A stretch of DNA of 64,000 nucleotides from Acidisoma sp. PAMC 29798 (GTDB lineage: Bacteria; Pseudomonadota; Alphaproteobacteria; Acetobacterales; Acetobacteraceae): NCBI RefSeq assembly GCF_030252425.1, contig NZ_CP126994.1, positions 3,281,001 to 3,345,000 on the forward strand. The letters are read 5' to 3'. This document shows, in pieces, positions 19,101 to 26,585 of the stretch. Below the pieces are notes generated by a model that saw nothing but the letters and a program-made list of their open reading frames with translations, searched no databases and was not told the DNA's origin. Position numbers and translations under genes: made by a program. Every line of letters begins with the position of its first letter. The first letter of the stretch is position 1.

Positions 19101-20908
19101 TCGTCTTCGCCGCGAACGGCCCGCAGGCGGTCACCATCACGGGTGGCGATGGCACCATCGCCTCCGGCGGAACGAGCCTGCTCGGCGTCAGTCTGGCGAG
19201 CACCGTGGCCGGCACCATCACGGGCGACACCGTGACCATCGGCCTGACCTCGACCGGCGTCGGCACCAGCGGCTTGGCCGACACCACCCTCGCCTCCCAA
19301 ACGGTTACGATCGATGCCGAGGTCTACGCCCTCGCGATCGCCAAGCTCTCCGCCACCACCGTCAATGTCGGGATCGTCCATGTCGGCGATGTCGTGACCC
19401 GGTCTATCACGGTGACGAACGCGGGCACTGCTGCCTTGGTCGATAGCCTCACCGCAGGCCCGTCCACCACTACAGGCAGCGTCACAAGTGCCACCGCCGC
19501 CCTGGGACCTGACGGCCTGGCGGCTGGCGGCAGCGGAACGGTTCAGCTCGGCATCGCGACCACCACGGCCGGCACCGTCAGTGGCAGCGCCACGCTGGGC
19601 TTCACCAGTCATGACAGCGCCCTCGCCGACCAAACCGTCAGCGGCGGCACCATCACGGTCACCGGAACCGTCGATAACTACGCCGTCGCCCAGATCGAAA
19701 AACTCGGCGCCAGCGGCAGCCTCACCAAGACCACCAGCAAGGCCTATGTCCTGACCCTGGGCACCGTGACCCAGAATGGCACGGCGCTTACCGCCAGCCT
19801 CGGCCTTCTCAACGCAGCGATCGGCACCGCCGACACCCTGGGCGGAACCTTCACCGCAAGCGGCGCCTCCGCCTTCGTCAATTCCGGCCTCGCTGCCTTC
19901 ACAGGCGTCGCGGCAGGTCAGGCGGACACCGCGCCGCTGATCACGCTCTCGACCGCAGCCGTCGGCACCTTCACCGAAACCATCATCGTCACGCCGACCG
20001 GCGCCAATGCCTCCGGCTATTCCGGCGTGCTGGCGAACGAGACCATCACGGTGACGGGGACTGTCGAAGGCGCAGTCTCCGGCACCACATACACCTTGAC
20101 CACAGCAGCCAAGATCATCACCGGTACCTCCGGCAACGACATCATCAATGCCGCCACGAACACGCTCGTCGCCCGTGATTCGATCGATGGCGGCGGCGGC
20201 ACCAATACGCTCAATCTCACCGGTACCGGCAGTTTCGATCTCGCTACGCCGAAGACCCTGACGGATATCCAGACGGTGACGGCTTCGGAAACCACCGCCG
20301 GCACGTCCGTGACCATGCGGGCCGGGTTGAACGTGACCGTCACCGTGGCTGCTCACGGCAGCGGGTCGATCACCATCCAAGGCGCTGCGGACAATGACAT
20401 CTATAATCTCGGTGCGGGCACCGATACCGTGGTGCTCGGTGCCGCCACCGAAACCGTTCACGGTGGTGGCGGCACGGCCCAGATCCAGGCAACGGCCGCG
20501 CAAGCCGGCGCAATCGTGACGGGCACCACCGCCGGCACGACCACGCTGGACTTCACGACGGGCGGCACGGCCGCGCTGAACGCCGCCGACACGCACCTCA
20601 TCGTCACGCTCGACGCCGCCACAAATCTTGGCCTGGGCGCTGCGACGTTCATCGACACGAGCGGCACGGCTGAGAGTTTCGTCAGCGACACCATCGCGGG
20701 TTTTAGCGGCGGCGATACGATCGACGTGACCGATCTCGTCTTCGCCACCTTCAAGTCACTCGCCTATAGCGGCACCACGAGTGCGGGCAAGTTGGTCGTC
20801 ACCGACGGCAGCCACAGCGCAACGGTGGCCTTGACCGGCAACTATGTCCTGGCGGATTTCAGCCATATCAGTGACGGCCATGGCGGCACGCTTATCGGCT
20901 TCACGTGA
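16145..20908 (+). CDS. Large repetitive surface/adhesin-like protein, type I secretion style
   Basis: Protein of 1587 residues, almost Cys-free, rich in Gly/Thr/Ala/Ser, predicted to be beta-strand throughout. No N-terminal signal peptide (begins MTAVTWKPNANGNWS). Residues about 150-690 contain three long repeats whose DGGLxWxNSGTV motif recurs at exactly 537-bp steps (codons at 16601, 17138 and 17675), i.e. 179 residues. Residues about 830-1300 contain Ig-like modules with VHVGDxxTxxxTVTN, resembling choice-of-anchor D domains, at roughly 116-residue spacing. From about residue 1320 there is an RTX-like module (GTSGNDIINA, GAGTDTVVLGAATETV). The C-terminus (GHGGTLIGFT) resembles type I secretion signals. 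No secretion genes lie in the window. Biofilm or S-layer-like function is inference. Confidence 0.8.
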   Translation: MTAVTWKPNANGNWSTAAADWSTGALPGVSDTATLSSAAAHTVTYSTGTNTVSSIVATTDRLAVTGGSLSVTATASFAAGLSLTGGAIAFGGNTTVATIFAATGGSIALAAGTTLTLSGAATVSAGLISGTGTLATTGTTALTGSSLGGLISLDGGLTWNNSGTVADAASLFLAFPSGIGTIAVNNAASGVFNLTADGAAIYNDGAAAFFTNAGTLSKTAGTGTTTIDASVTNTGTLTATKAILELDGGGVLGGTIGATGTGALGLGLGTFTLGDSAQTISGKLLLDGGRIALAEGQSLTLTGAVAMTAGEIDGPGTLVTTGNTSVTGLVDMDGGLFWTNSGTVTNLGEIQLDYPSGVGVITITNTVTGVFDLTQDGWGLFANVGVALFANAGTLSKTDGTGTSNIFAEVDNTGTVTAVSGTLELDGGGSLGGAIGAGTNGTLALGGGTFTLGGTTQTIAGALSLDGATIDIAGGDTLVLAGTVALASGAIVGPGTLMTNGTTSLTAPIDLDGSLVWINTGTVLDAGQLNLDFPSFAGVIAINNTAKGTFDLTTDGNAAVNYGMDATVTNAGILAKTAGIGTSSLAITIDTTGTLTTSSGTLELDGGGRFAGTVGATGNGTLALATGTFTQADSTQTIGGPLLLDGGTLFIDNGQTLTLSGTAALSSGAVTGAGTLAITQSLDATGPGETITAAVSNSGTIDVATGTVLKLEGGLTGIGIVTIEAGSTLDVGGSLGSGQTITFAGAAATLKLDTPASLTTALKGFGVGDSIDLAGVTLTNADIGGKILTLSAGTAVYTDVAATTLSADRAQVLSDGTGGSVVTLYAAAQAAVHTPRPVVFAHVHVGDIATETVTVTNKAAVSPYTEVLDAGLSAVTTGFTTAGSVKGLVAGASNSTALTLTENTTVAGARSGSAKLGLETDGTGVDGLGAIALPSQTVTMSGAIYAYAAPSFSATSLTLAARVGGTLAGQLTLSDGTTPTPYQESLVFAANGPQAVTITGGDGTIASGGTSLLGVSLASTVAGTITGDTVTIGLTSTGVGTSGLADTTLASQTVTIDAEVYALAIAKLSATTVNVGIVHVGDVVTRSITVTNAGTAALVDSLTAGPSTTTGSVTSATAALGPDGLAAGGSGTVQLGIATTTAGTVSGSATLGFTSHDSALADQTVSGGTITVTGTVDNYAVAQIEKLGASGSLTKTTSKAYVLTLGTVTQNGTALTASLGLLNAAIGTADTLGGTFTASGASAFVNSGLAAFTGVAAGQADTAPLITLSTAAVGTFTETIIVTPTGANASGYSGVLANETITVTGTVEGAVSGTTYTLTTAAKIITGTSGNDIINAATNTLVARDSIDGGGGTNTLNLTGTGSFDLATPKTLTDIQTVTASETTAGTSVTMRAGLNVTVTVAAHGSGSITIQGAADNDIYNLGAGTDTVVLGAATETVHGGGGTAQIQATAAQAGAIVTGTTAGTTTLDFTTGGTAALNAADTHLIVTLDAATNLGLGAATFIDTSGTAESFVSDTIAGFSGGDTIDVTDLVFATFKSLAYSGTTSAGKLVVTDGSHSATVALTGNYVLADFSHISDGHGGTLIGFT

Positions 20909-20911
20909 CGC

Positions 20912-21385
20912 CTAACCAGTGGAACCGAATCCGCCCTCACCGCGCGCGGACACCGCCGAGAATTCCTCGACCGTTTGAAACGCCACACGCACGATCGGCA
21001 GGAACATCATCTGGGCGATGCGCTCCCCCGGTTCGATGACGATCGGCGCTGTGCCGAGCGCATTGCGGTTCCAGGCGCTGACCATGATCGGCCCCATGTA
21101 ATCGGCGTCGATCAGGCCAACGGTGTTGCCCAGAACCAGACCCTTTTTATGGCCCGAGCCGGAGCGCGGCATGATCACCGCCGCAAGATGCGCGTCGGCA
21201 ATATGGACCGCGATCCCGGTCGGGATCAGCTGCGCGGGCGACCCCGCCTCCAGCACCACCGCCGTATCCAAACACGCGTGCAGGTCGATCGCCGCCGCCA
21301 TGGTGCTTTGGTAGGTCGGCAGTCCCCAAGACGCGAGACGCGCGTCGAGCACCTTAATTTCGACCGGAACATCACGACCCATCAT
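20912..21385 (-). CDS. dut: dUTP pyrophosphatase
   Basis: Trimeric dUTPase that hydrolyses dUTP to dUMP, keeping uracil out of DNA. All five motifs are present: AAAIDLHA (I), MPRSGSGHKKG (II), NTVGLIDADYMG (III), PGERIAQMMF (IV) and the C-terminal GEGGFGSTG (V). Length 157 is typical. It ends three bases from the surface-protein stop, a tail-to-tail arrangement with no room for a separate terminator. It starts inside the coaBC stop region (4-base overlap). Confidence 0.97.
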   Translation of the reverse strand: MMGRDVPVEIKVLDARLASWGLPTYQSTMAAAIDLHACLDTAVVLEAGSPAQLIPTGIAVHIADAHLAAVIMPRSGSGHKKGLVLGNTVGLIDADYMGPIMVSAWNRNALGTAPIVIEPGERIAQMMFLPIVRVAFQTVEEFSAVSARGEGGFGSTG

Positions 21386-22620
21386 GCGTCTCCCAACGCC
21401 TCAGCCAATCGCTGCGCGAGGCGCTGCGCCACCGCCTGCTTGGACATGCGCGGCCAACTTTCGTGACCTTCTGCGGTGATCAGCTGAATTTCGTTGTCAT
21501 CGCCCCCCATCGCGCCGCCGGCTGCCGAAACGTCATTCGCCAGCAGCCAGTCGCAGCCCTTTCGCTGTCGCTTCTCGGCCGCATGCGCGAGCAGATCATT
21601 GGTTTCCGCCGCGAAACCGATGACCAAGCCTGGGCGATCGGGCGCGGGTTTTGCAAGATCGGCCAGGATGTCGGGATTGGGCGTCAGAGCCAGGGCCGGC
21701 GGTTCGGCCCCAGGCGCCTTCTTGAGCTTGATGTCGCTCGGTGTCGCGACCCGCCAATCGGCGACGGCTGCGACACAAATGGCCGCGTCGGCCGGCAGTG
21801 CGGCGCGACAGGCGTCCAGCATCTCTGACGCGGTCTCGACATGAAGAACCCGCGCCAGGGGGGGATCAGGGATTGCCACCGGACCGCTCACCAGCGTCAC
21901 CCGCGCGCCCAGTTCGATCAAAGCCGCCGCGATGGCGTGACCCTGCTTGCCGCTACTGCGATTGGCGATGTAGCGCACCGGATCGATCGGCTCATGCGTC
22001 GGACCGCTGGTCACGATAATGTGACGACCCGTCAACAGTCTTCTTGGCACTGGGATTGCGCGCGGCATCAGTCGTGCCGCGATGCGCTCGACAATGGCCG
22101 GGGGCTCGGCGAGCCGGCCCGGACCCCATTCGCCGCAGGCCATCGCGCCCTCATCAGGGTCCACGACCGTTACGCCGCGCGCGGCAAGGGTTGCCATATT
22201 CGCGACTGTCGCCGCGTGCTGCCACATCCGCACGTTCATCGCAGGCGCCACCAGCACCGGCTTGTCGGTCGCCAGCAGCAGCGTCGTCGCCAGATCATCC
22301 GCCATGCCAGCTGCCATGCGGGCGAGGATATCGGCTGAGGCCGGCGCGACCACGACGAGATCCGCCGCGCGGGACAACTGGATATGGCCCATTTCGCTCT
22401 CATCCGTCAGCGAAAACAGATCGGTATAGACGGTCTCCTCCGACAGCGCCTGAAGCGACAGCGGCGTCACGAACTGCGCGCCTCCCGCCGTCAGCACGCA
22501 GCGCACGGTGACGCCCTCTTTCTTCAGAAGGCGCACCAATTCCAAGGCCTTGTAGGCGGCAATGCCGCCCGAAACGATGAGCAGGACCCGCTTGCCGGCC
22601 AGATCCGTCACAGCTTCCAT
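21382..22620 (-). CDS. coaBC: Bifunctional phosphopantothenoylcysteine decarboxylase/synthetase CoaBC
   Basis: Catalyses two consecutive steps of coenzyme A synthesis. The N-terminal flavoprotein decarboxylase half (residues 1-190) begins MEAVTDLAGKRVLLIVSGGIAAYK and has PASADILARMAAGMADDL and the APAMNVRMW substrate clamp. The C-terminal synthetase half has VTSGPTHEPIDPVRYIANRSSGKQG and the VAAVADWR region. The frame is open upstream to 22929, but that part is antisense-like sequence inside ubiE; the ATG at 22620 gives the normal 412 residues. It overlaps the ubiE stop by 13 bases. The often-seen neighbour ubiB is not present between the two. Confidence 0.95.
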   Translation of the reverse strand: MEAVTDLAGKRVLLIVSGGIAAYKALELVRLLKKEGVTVRCVLTAGGAQFVTPLSLQALSEETVYTDLFSLTDESEMGHIQLSRAADLVVVAPASADILARMAAGMADDLATTLLLATDKPVLVAPAMNVRMWQHAATVANMATLAARGVTVVDPDEGAMACGEWGPGRLAEPPAIVERIAARLMPRAIPVPRRLLTGRHIIVTSGPTHEPIDPVRYIANRSSGKQGHAIAAALIELGARVTLVSGPVAIPDPPLARVLHVETASEMLDACRAALPADAAICVAAVADWRVATPSDIKLKKAPGAEPPALALTPNPDILADLAKPAPDRPGLVIGFAAETNDLLAHAAEKRQRKGCDWLLANDVSAAGGAMGGDDNEIQLITAEGHESWPRMSKQAVAQRLAQRLAEALGDA

Positions 22621-23375
22621 CCGGCATGGATGGCGGCGATGCCCCCCGACAGGTTGCGGACTGTGACGCGCGCAAACCCGGCCTCGCGCATCATGCCGGC
22701 CAAGACCTGCTGGTCTGGGAACATGCGAATGCTCTCGGCGAGATACTGGTAGCTCGCCGCATCGCCCGCGAAAGCCTGCCCCAGACGCGGCAGGACCTTG
22801 AAAGACCAGGCCTCGTAGAGCGGGATCAGCGCCGCGATTTCGAGCCGGGAGAATTCGAGGCAGAAGAACCGCCCGCCAGGCCGTAGCACCCGCCGCGCCT
22901 CGACCAGCACGGCCTGCTTGTCGGTGCAATTGCGCAGGCCGAAGGCGATCGTCACGACATCCATCGTACCGCTGGGGATGGGCAGCGCCTCGGCATCGGC
23001 CACCAGAAAGGTCAGGTCACCGACATAGCCACGCTCGATGGCGCGGGTCCGCCCGACCTCCAGCATGGCCGGGTTGATGTCGGACAGAATGGCGGGGCCG
23101 CCGCCCTTGGCCAGCCAGCCGAAGCTGATATCGCCAGTGCCGCCGGCCAGGTCGAGAAGCTTTCGGCCCTTCCGGGGGTCCAGCATCGTCGTGAAGATCT
23201 GCTTCCAGACCCGGTGGATGCCGAGCGACATGAGGTCGTTCATGAGGTCGTAGCGCGGGGCGACGCTCGCGAAGACCTCCCGCACCATGGACTTCTTCTC
23301 CGCGCGCGGCACGGCGCGAAAGCCGAAATCCGTCTCGTCCGTCGGGCTCTGGTCGGGCATGGGCCTGTCGCTCAA
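22608..23375 (-). CDS. ubiE: Demethylmenaquinone/ubiquinone C-methyltransferase UbiE
   Basis: SAM-dependent methyltransferase of ubiquinone (and menaquinone) biosynthesis. Typical features are FASVAPRYDLMNDLMSLGIHRVWK, the SAM-binding LLDLAGGTGDISF, and DVVTIAFGLRNCTDKQAVLVEARRVLRPGGRFFCLEFS. Length 255 is normal. It is divergent from mutM with only 30 bases between the start codons, so their promoters must overlap each other or the genes. Confidence 0.96.
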   Translation of the reverse strand: MSDRPMPDQSPTDETDFGFRAVPRAEKKSMVREVFASVAPRYDLMNDLMSLGIHRVWKQIFTTMLDPRKGRKLLDLAGGTGDISFGWLAKGGGPAILSDINPAMLEVGRTRAIERGYVGDLTFLVADAEALPIPSGTMDVVTIAFGLRNCTDKQAVLVEARRVLRPGGRFFCLEFSRLEIAALIPLYEAWSFKVLPRLGQAFAGDAASYQYLAESIRMFPDQQVLAGMMREAGFARVTVRNLSGGIAAIHAGWKL

Positions 23376-23405
23376 TGAGCTTCCCCTATACGCTCGGAAG
23401 CACTC

Positions 23406-24251
23406 ATGCCGGAACTCCCCGAAGTCGAAACTGTGATGCGCGGCCTTGCCGGCCGGCTGGAAGGCCGCCGCATCAGCCGCGCCGTTCTGACCCGGGGCGA
23501 TCTGCGCCGCGCGATCCCCTCCGGCCTTGCCGCGCGCCTCACGGGCGCGGAGGTGCTGAGCTTTCGCAGGCGGGGCAAGTATATCCTCATGCGCCTATCG
23601 GGCGGCGATAGCCTGCTGATTCACCTCGGCATGTCCGGCCGTATGGTGATCCGCGCCCAGCGGGCCAATACACCCGATGCCGAGAAACACGAGCATATGG
23701 TGATCGAGACGGAGGATGGCTGGCGCATCGGCCTGGTCGATCCGCGCCGCTTCGGCCTGCTCGACCTGATGCCGACGGCGGCGGAAGACGAACACGCCCT
23801 GCTACGGGACATGGGGCCGGAGCCGCTGGAGCCCGCCTTCGACGCAGCCCTGCTGTCTGCGGCCCTCACCGGACGTCGAACGCCCATTAAGGCGGCCCTT
23901 CTGGATCAGCGGATTGTGGCCGGACTCGGCAATATCTACGTGTCAGAGGCGCTGTTCCGGGCAGGGATCAGCCCCCGCCGGCTGGCCGGCAGCGTGGCGG
24001 GGGCCCGCGCCGCGCGCCTGGTGCCGGCGATCAAGGCGACGCTGACCGAGGCGATCGCGGCCGGCGGCTCCTCGCTGCGGGATTACGTTCAACCGGATGG
24101 CGAATTGGGCTATTTTCAGCACGCCTGGAAGGTCTATGGGCGGGCCGGATTGCCCTGCGAACGCTGCCCCGGGCCGCCCGCCTGCGCCGGGATTCGCCGC
24201 ATCGTGCAGGCCGGACGCAGCACTTTTCTATGTCCCCGGACGCAGCGTTGA
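23406..24251 (+). CDS. mutM: Formamidopyrimidine-DNA glycosylase MutM (Fpg)
   Basis: Bifunctional glycosylase/AP lyase that removes 8-oxoguanine and formamidopyrimidines. The N-terminus MPELPEVE supplies the catalytic Pro and Glu after Met removal. The conserved Lys (RRRGKYILM) and [10 protein letters not shown] are present, as is the H2TH region [18 protein letters not shown]. The C-terminal zinc finger is unusual: it reads [12 protein letters not shown] and ends LCPRTQR, so the usual last cysteine of the CPxCQ box is Thr while an extra Cys appears in a longer first loop. That extra Cys may be the fourth zinc ligand. Length 281 is normal. Confidence 0.95.
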   Translation: MPELPEVETVMRGLAGRLEGRRISRAVLTRGDLRRAIPSGLAARLTGAEVLSFRRRGKYILMRLSGGDSLLIHLGMSGRMVIRAQRANTPDAEKHEHMVIETEDGWRIGLVDPRRFGLLDLMPTAAEDEHALLRDMGPEPLEPAFDAALLSAALTGRRTPIKAALLDQRIVAGLGNIYVSEALFRAGISPRRLAGSVAGARAARLVPAIKATLTEAIAAGGSSLRDYVQPDGELGYFQHAWKVYGRAGLPCERCPGPPACAGIRRIVQAGRSTFLCPRTQR

Positions 24252-24380
24252 CGCAGGTCTGCGGGCCACGAGACGCCCGCCAATCTTCTTGACTCACCCG
24301 CCTCCTGTAACTAGGAAAACCCCTCTCGCGGCGGGCACCCTTGCCTGGCTGCGTATTCTTGATTTGGATGACGATCGACC

Positions 24381-24647
24381 ATGGCAAACACAGCCTCCGC
24401 ACGTAAGCGTATCCGTCAGACCGCCAAGCGGACCGAGCGCAATGTCGCCCGCCGCACCCGGTTGCGCCACGCAATCAAGTCCGTCGAGACGGCTATCGCG
24501 ACCGGCGATAAGGTTGCCGCCCAGGCCGCCATAAAGGCCGCGCAGCCGCTGATGCAGCGCGCTGCGAACAAGGGCGTCATCCACCAGAACACAATTTCCC
24601 GCAAGATTTCGCGGATGTCGGGCCGTATCAAGTCGCTCGCTGCTTAA
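24381..24647 (+). CDS. rpsT: 30S ribosomal protein S20
   Basis: Small basic 88-residue protein beginning [17 protein letters not shown], binding 16S rRNA in the 30S body. [19 protein letters not shown] is the conserved C-terminal half. Single gene, 130 bases after mutM and 400 bases before dnaA, the order known from alphaproteobacteria. Confidence 0.97.
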   Translation: MANTASARKRIRQTAKRTERNVARRTRLRHAIKSVETAIATGDKVAAQAAIKAAQPLMQRAANKGVIHQNTISRKISRMSGRIKSLAA

Positions 24648-24860
24648 GGTCTTTGCTGCGATATACAAGGCAAGAGGAAGTAATTGTCGTAGTGGCAATG
24701 CTTCTTTTTGCTTCTGACTTTGTTTGGCTGGACGCTAAATCGGCCTGCAGCCTGTAAAAAAAGTCAATGCCCAGAGATGAGCGCGCGGTCACCAATACGC
24801 CGCTATCTCTTTGACATTTGTTATAACGCCATCAAATACTTCGATTTTTTGAATTGCCCT

Positions 24861-24888
24861 AGAGCCGAAGTTATTTGACTTCGGCTCT
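24861..24888 (+). terminator. Hairpin, probable rpsT terminator or dnaA leader element
   Basis: Perfect 11-bp stem AGAGCCGAAGT (24861-24871) and ACTTCGGCTCT (24878-24888) with a 6-base loop, followed by ATTTGATT. The T-run is imperfect. It is 214 bases beyond the rpsT stop and could end that transcript. If the promoter at 24811 is real, it would instead sit in the dnaA leader. Confidence 0.55.
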
Positions 24889-25004
24889 ATTTGATTGTGG
24901 TTGCGTCAGACCCCGACACTGACATACCCTAGGGGTCCCGGTTCTTCATCGGGGCACTCACACATCGAAATTCCCGTTACTGGGACTGCGGACTTGTGAT
25001 TGCT

Positions 25005-25023
25005 CTCCCCATGGGGAGATTTT
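25005..25023 (+). terminator. Terminator-like hairpin 26 bp before dnaA
   Basis: CTCCCC-AT-GGGGAG, a 14-base palindrome at 25005-25018, is followed directly by ATTTTTC. G/C-rich stem plus T-run is the form of an intrinsic terminator, yet it lies immediately in front of dnaA, so it could act as an attenuator or shield dnaA from upstream readthrough. Confidence 0.45.
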
Positions 25024-25048
25024 TCGGTAGATCGGGGTTGGGCACGGC

Positions 25049-26506
25049 ATGGAGCAAGAAGTGGGATATGTGTCCGATGCCAGCGTGACCGATTACCAGC
25101 ACGGCACCAGCGATCTGCCGACCGAATGGGCCCGCGTTCGGTCCCGCCTTCAGGGCGAAGTCGGCGAGGTCGAATACCGTACCTGGCTTCGGCAGATGAG
25201 CCTCGGCTCCGTCGAAGGCGACGAGGTCACGGTGCTTCTGCCCACACGCTTCCTCCGCGATTGGGTCCGCAGCCATTATGGCGACCGCATCAGCGCCTTG
25301 TGGCAGGCCGAGAACAATCGCGTTCGCCGCGTCGATATCCGGGTCGGCCGGGCGGCCGAAGGCCTCGCCACCTCCGTCAATAGCGCGCCCGATAGCGTGG
25401 CGGCGGCCAGCCAGGCGGCCGCCGTGGCGCCGACAGCCCTCACTGAGGAACGCAGCGACGGTCGCGGCGACGGCATCGGCTTAGACCTGCGCTTCACCTT
25501 CGAAACATTCGTCGTCGGCAAGCCGAACGAGTTCGCCTTCGCCTGCGCCAGCCGCGTGGCCGACAAGCCGGCCTCACCCGGTTTCAACCCGCTGTTCCTC
25601 TATGGCGGCGTCGGCCTCGGCAAAACGCATCTGATGCATGCCATTGCCTGGAAGTTGCAGGATTGGCGGCGCACCGGCGCGGCGCCCGTCACGGTCGCCT
25701 ATATGTCGGCCGAAAAGTTTATGTACAAGTTTATCGCCGCGATCCGGAACCAGTCGACGATCGAGTTCAAGGACCATCTGCGCAGCGTCGATGTCTTGAT
25801 GATCGACGACCTGCAATTCCTCATCGGCAAGGACAATACGCAGGAAGAGTTCTTCCATACCTTCAATGCCTTGGTCGATGCCGGCAAGCAGATCGTGGTG
25901 TCGGCGGATAAATCACCGTCCGATCTGTCTGGCCTCGAGGATCGTCTGCGAACCCGCTTGGGTTGCGGCATGGTCGCGGATCTTCACGCCACCACCTTCG
26001 AACTTCGTATCTCCATCCTGGAAGCGAAAGCCGCCAAGGCCAGCGTGTCCGTGCCGCCGCGCGTGCTGGAATTCCTTGCCCACAAGATCACCAGCAACAT
26101 TCGGGAGCTGGAGGGCGCCTTGAACCGCCTTGTCGCGCATTCGGCGCTGTTCGGACGCCCGATCACGCTGGAAACCACACAGGAAGTGCTGCACGACATC
26201 CTGCGCGCCCATGATCGTCGCGTCACGATCGAGGAGATCCAGCGCAAAGTCGCCGAACATTACAACATCCGCCTGACCGACATGTCCTCGGCGCGTCGTG
26301 CCCGCAACGTCGCTCGCCCGCGCCAGGTGGCGATGTTCCTGGCCAAGCAGCTCACCAGCCGCAGCCTGCCAGAGATCGGCCGCAAGTTCGGCAACCGGGA
26401 CCATACGACCGTCATGCACGCCGTTTCCCGCGTCAGCAGCCTGATGGAGGGCGATGCCTCCTTCTCCGAGGATGTGGAGCTGCTCCGGCGTATGCTCGAG
26501 TCTTAA
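25049..26506 (+). CDS. dnaA: Chromosomal replication initiator DnaA
   Basis: ATP-dependent initiator that opens the origin and loads the helicase. The 485-residue protein shows domain I (EWARVRSRLQGEVGEVEYRTWL), a variable linker, and the AAA+ domain with Walker A GVGLGKTH (Lys192) and Walker B LMIDDLQF (Asp253-Asp254). The C-terminal DNA-binding helix-turn-helix contains RNVARPRQVAMFLAKQLT and FGNRDHTTVMHA. First gene of the dnaA-dnaN-recF-gyrB group. Confidence 0.98.
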   Translation: MEQEVGYVSDASVTDYQHGTSDLPTEWARVRSRLQGEVGEVEYRTWLRQMSLGSVEGDEVTVLLPTRFLRDWVRSHYGDRISALWQAENNRVRRVDIRVGRAAEGLATSVNSAPDSVAAASQAAAVAPTALTEERSDGRGDGIGLDLRFTFETFVVGKPNEFAFACASRVADKPASPGFNPLFLYGGVGLGKTHLMHAIAWKLQDWRRTGAAPVTVAYMSAEKFMYKFIAAIRNQSTIEFKDHLRSVDVLMIDDLQFLIGKDNTQEEFFHTFNALVDAGKQIVVSADKSPSDLSGLEDRLRTRLGCGMVADLHATTFELRISILEAKAAKASVSVPPRVLEFLAHKITSNIRELEGALNRLVAHSALFGRPITLETTQEVLHDILRAHDRRVTIEEIQRKVAEHYNIRLTDMSSARRARNVARPRQVAMFLAKQLTSRSLPEIGRKFGNRDHTTVMHAVSRVSSLMEGDASFSEDVELLRRMLES

Positions 26507-26585
26507 ACGCGCCGCGTTTGCCGCCGGGGCGCTTGCTGCTAAGCTGTCTGTCCGATTCAGACTTCAGGCCCTCCGAGGACAGACC

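Larger units (their letters stand above)
24648..25048. other. rpsT-dnaA intergenic region
   Basis: No gene is supported. The region contains two hairpins listed separately and a candidate promoter TTGACA (24811-24816), 18-base spacer, AATACT (24835-24840). No cluster of DnaA boxes (TTATNCACA) was seen, so there is no evidence that the replication origin lies here. No GANTC site for CcrM was noticed. Confidence 0.5.

Noticed and set aside
18137-20596. 819-codon minus-strand frame in the surface-protein gene
   Set aside because: Shadow of the repetitive plus-strand gene; Arg/Gly-rich, no motif, many other frames are open in the same region because stop codons are rare in GC-rich DNA.
22621-22929. 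Upstream extension of coaBC to an earlier start
   Set aside because: Lies inside ubiE in another frame and is Arg/Gly/Ala-rich; the start at 22620 gives the normal N-terminus.
24648-25048. Possible replication origin before dnaA
   Set aside because: No cluster of DnaA boxes and no strongly AT-rich unwinding element recognised; alphaproteobacterial origins are often far from dnaA.
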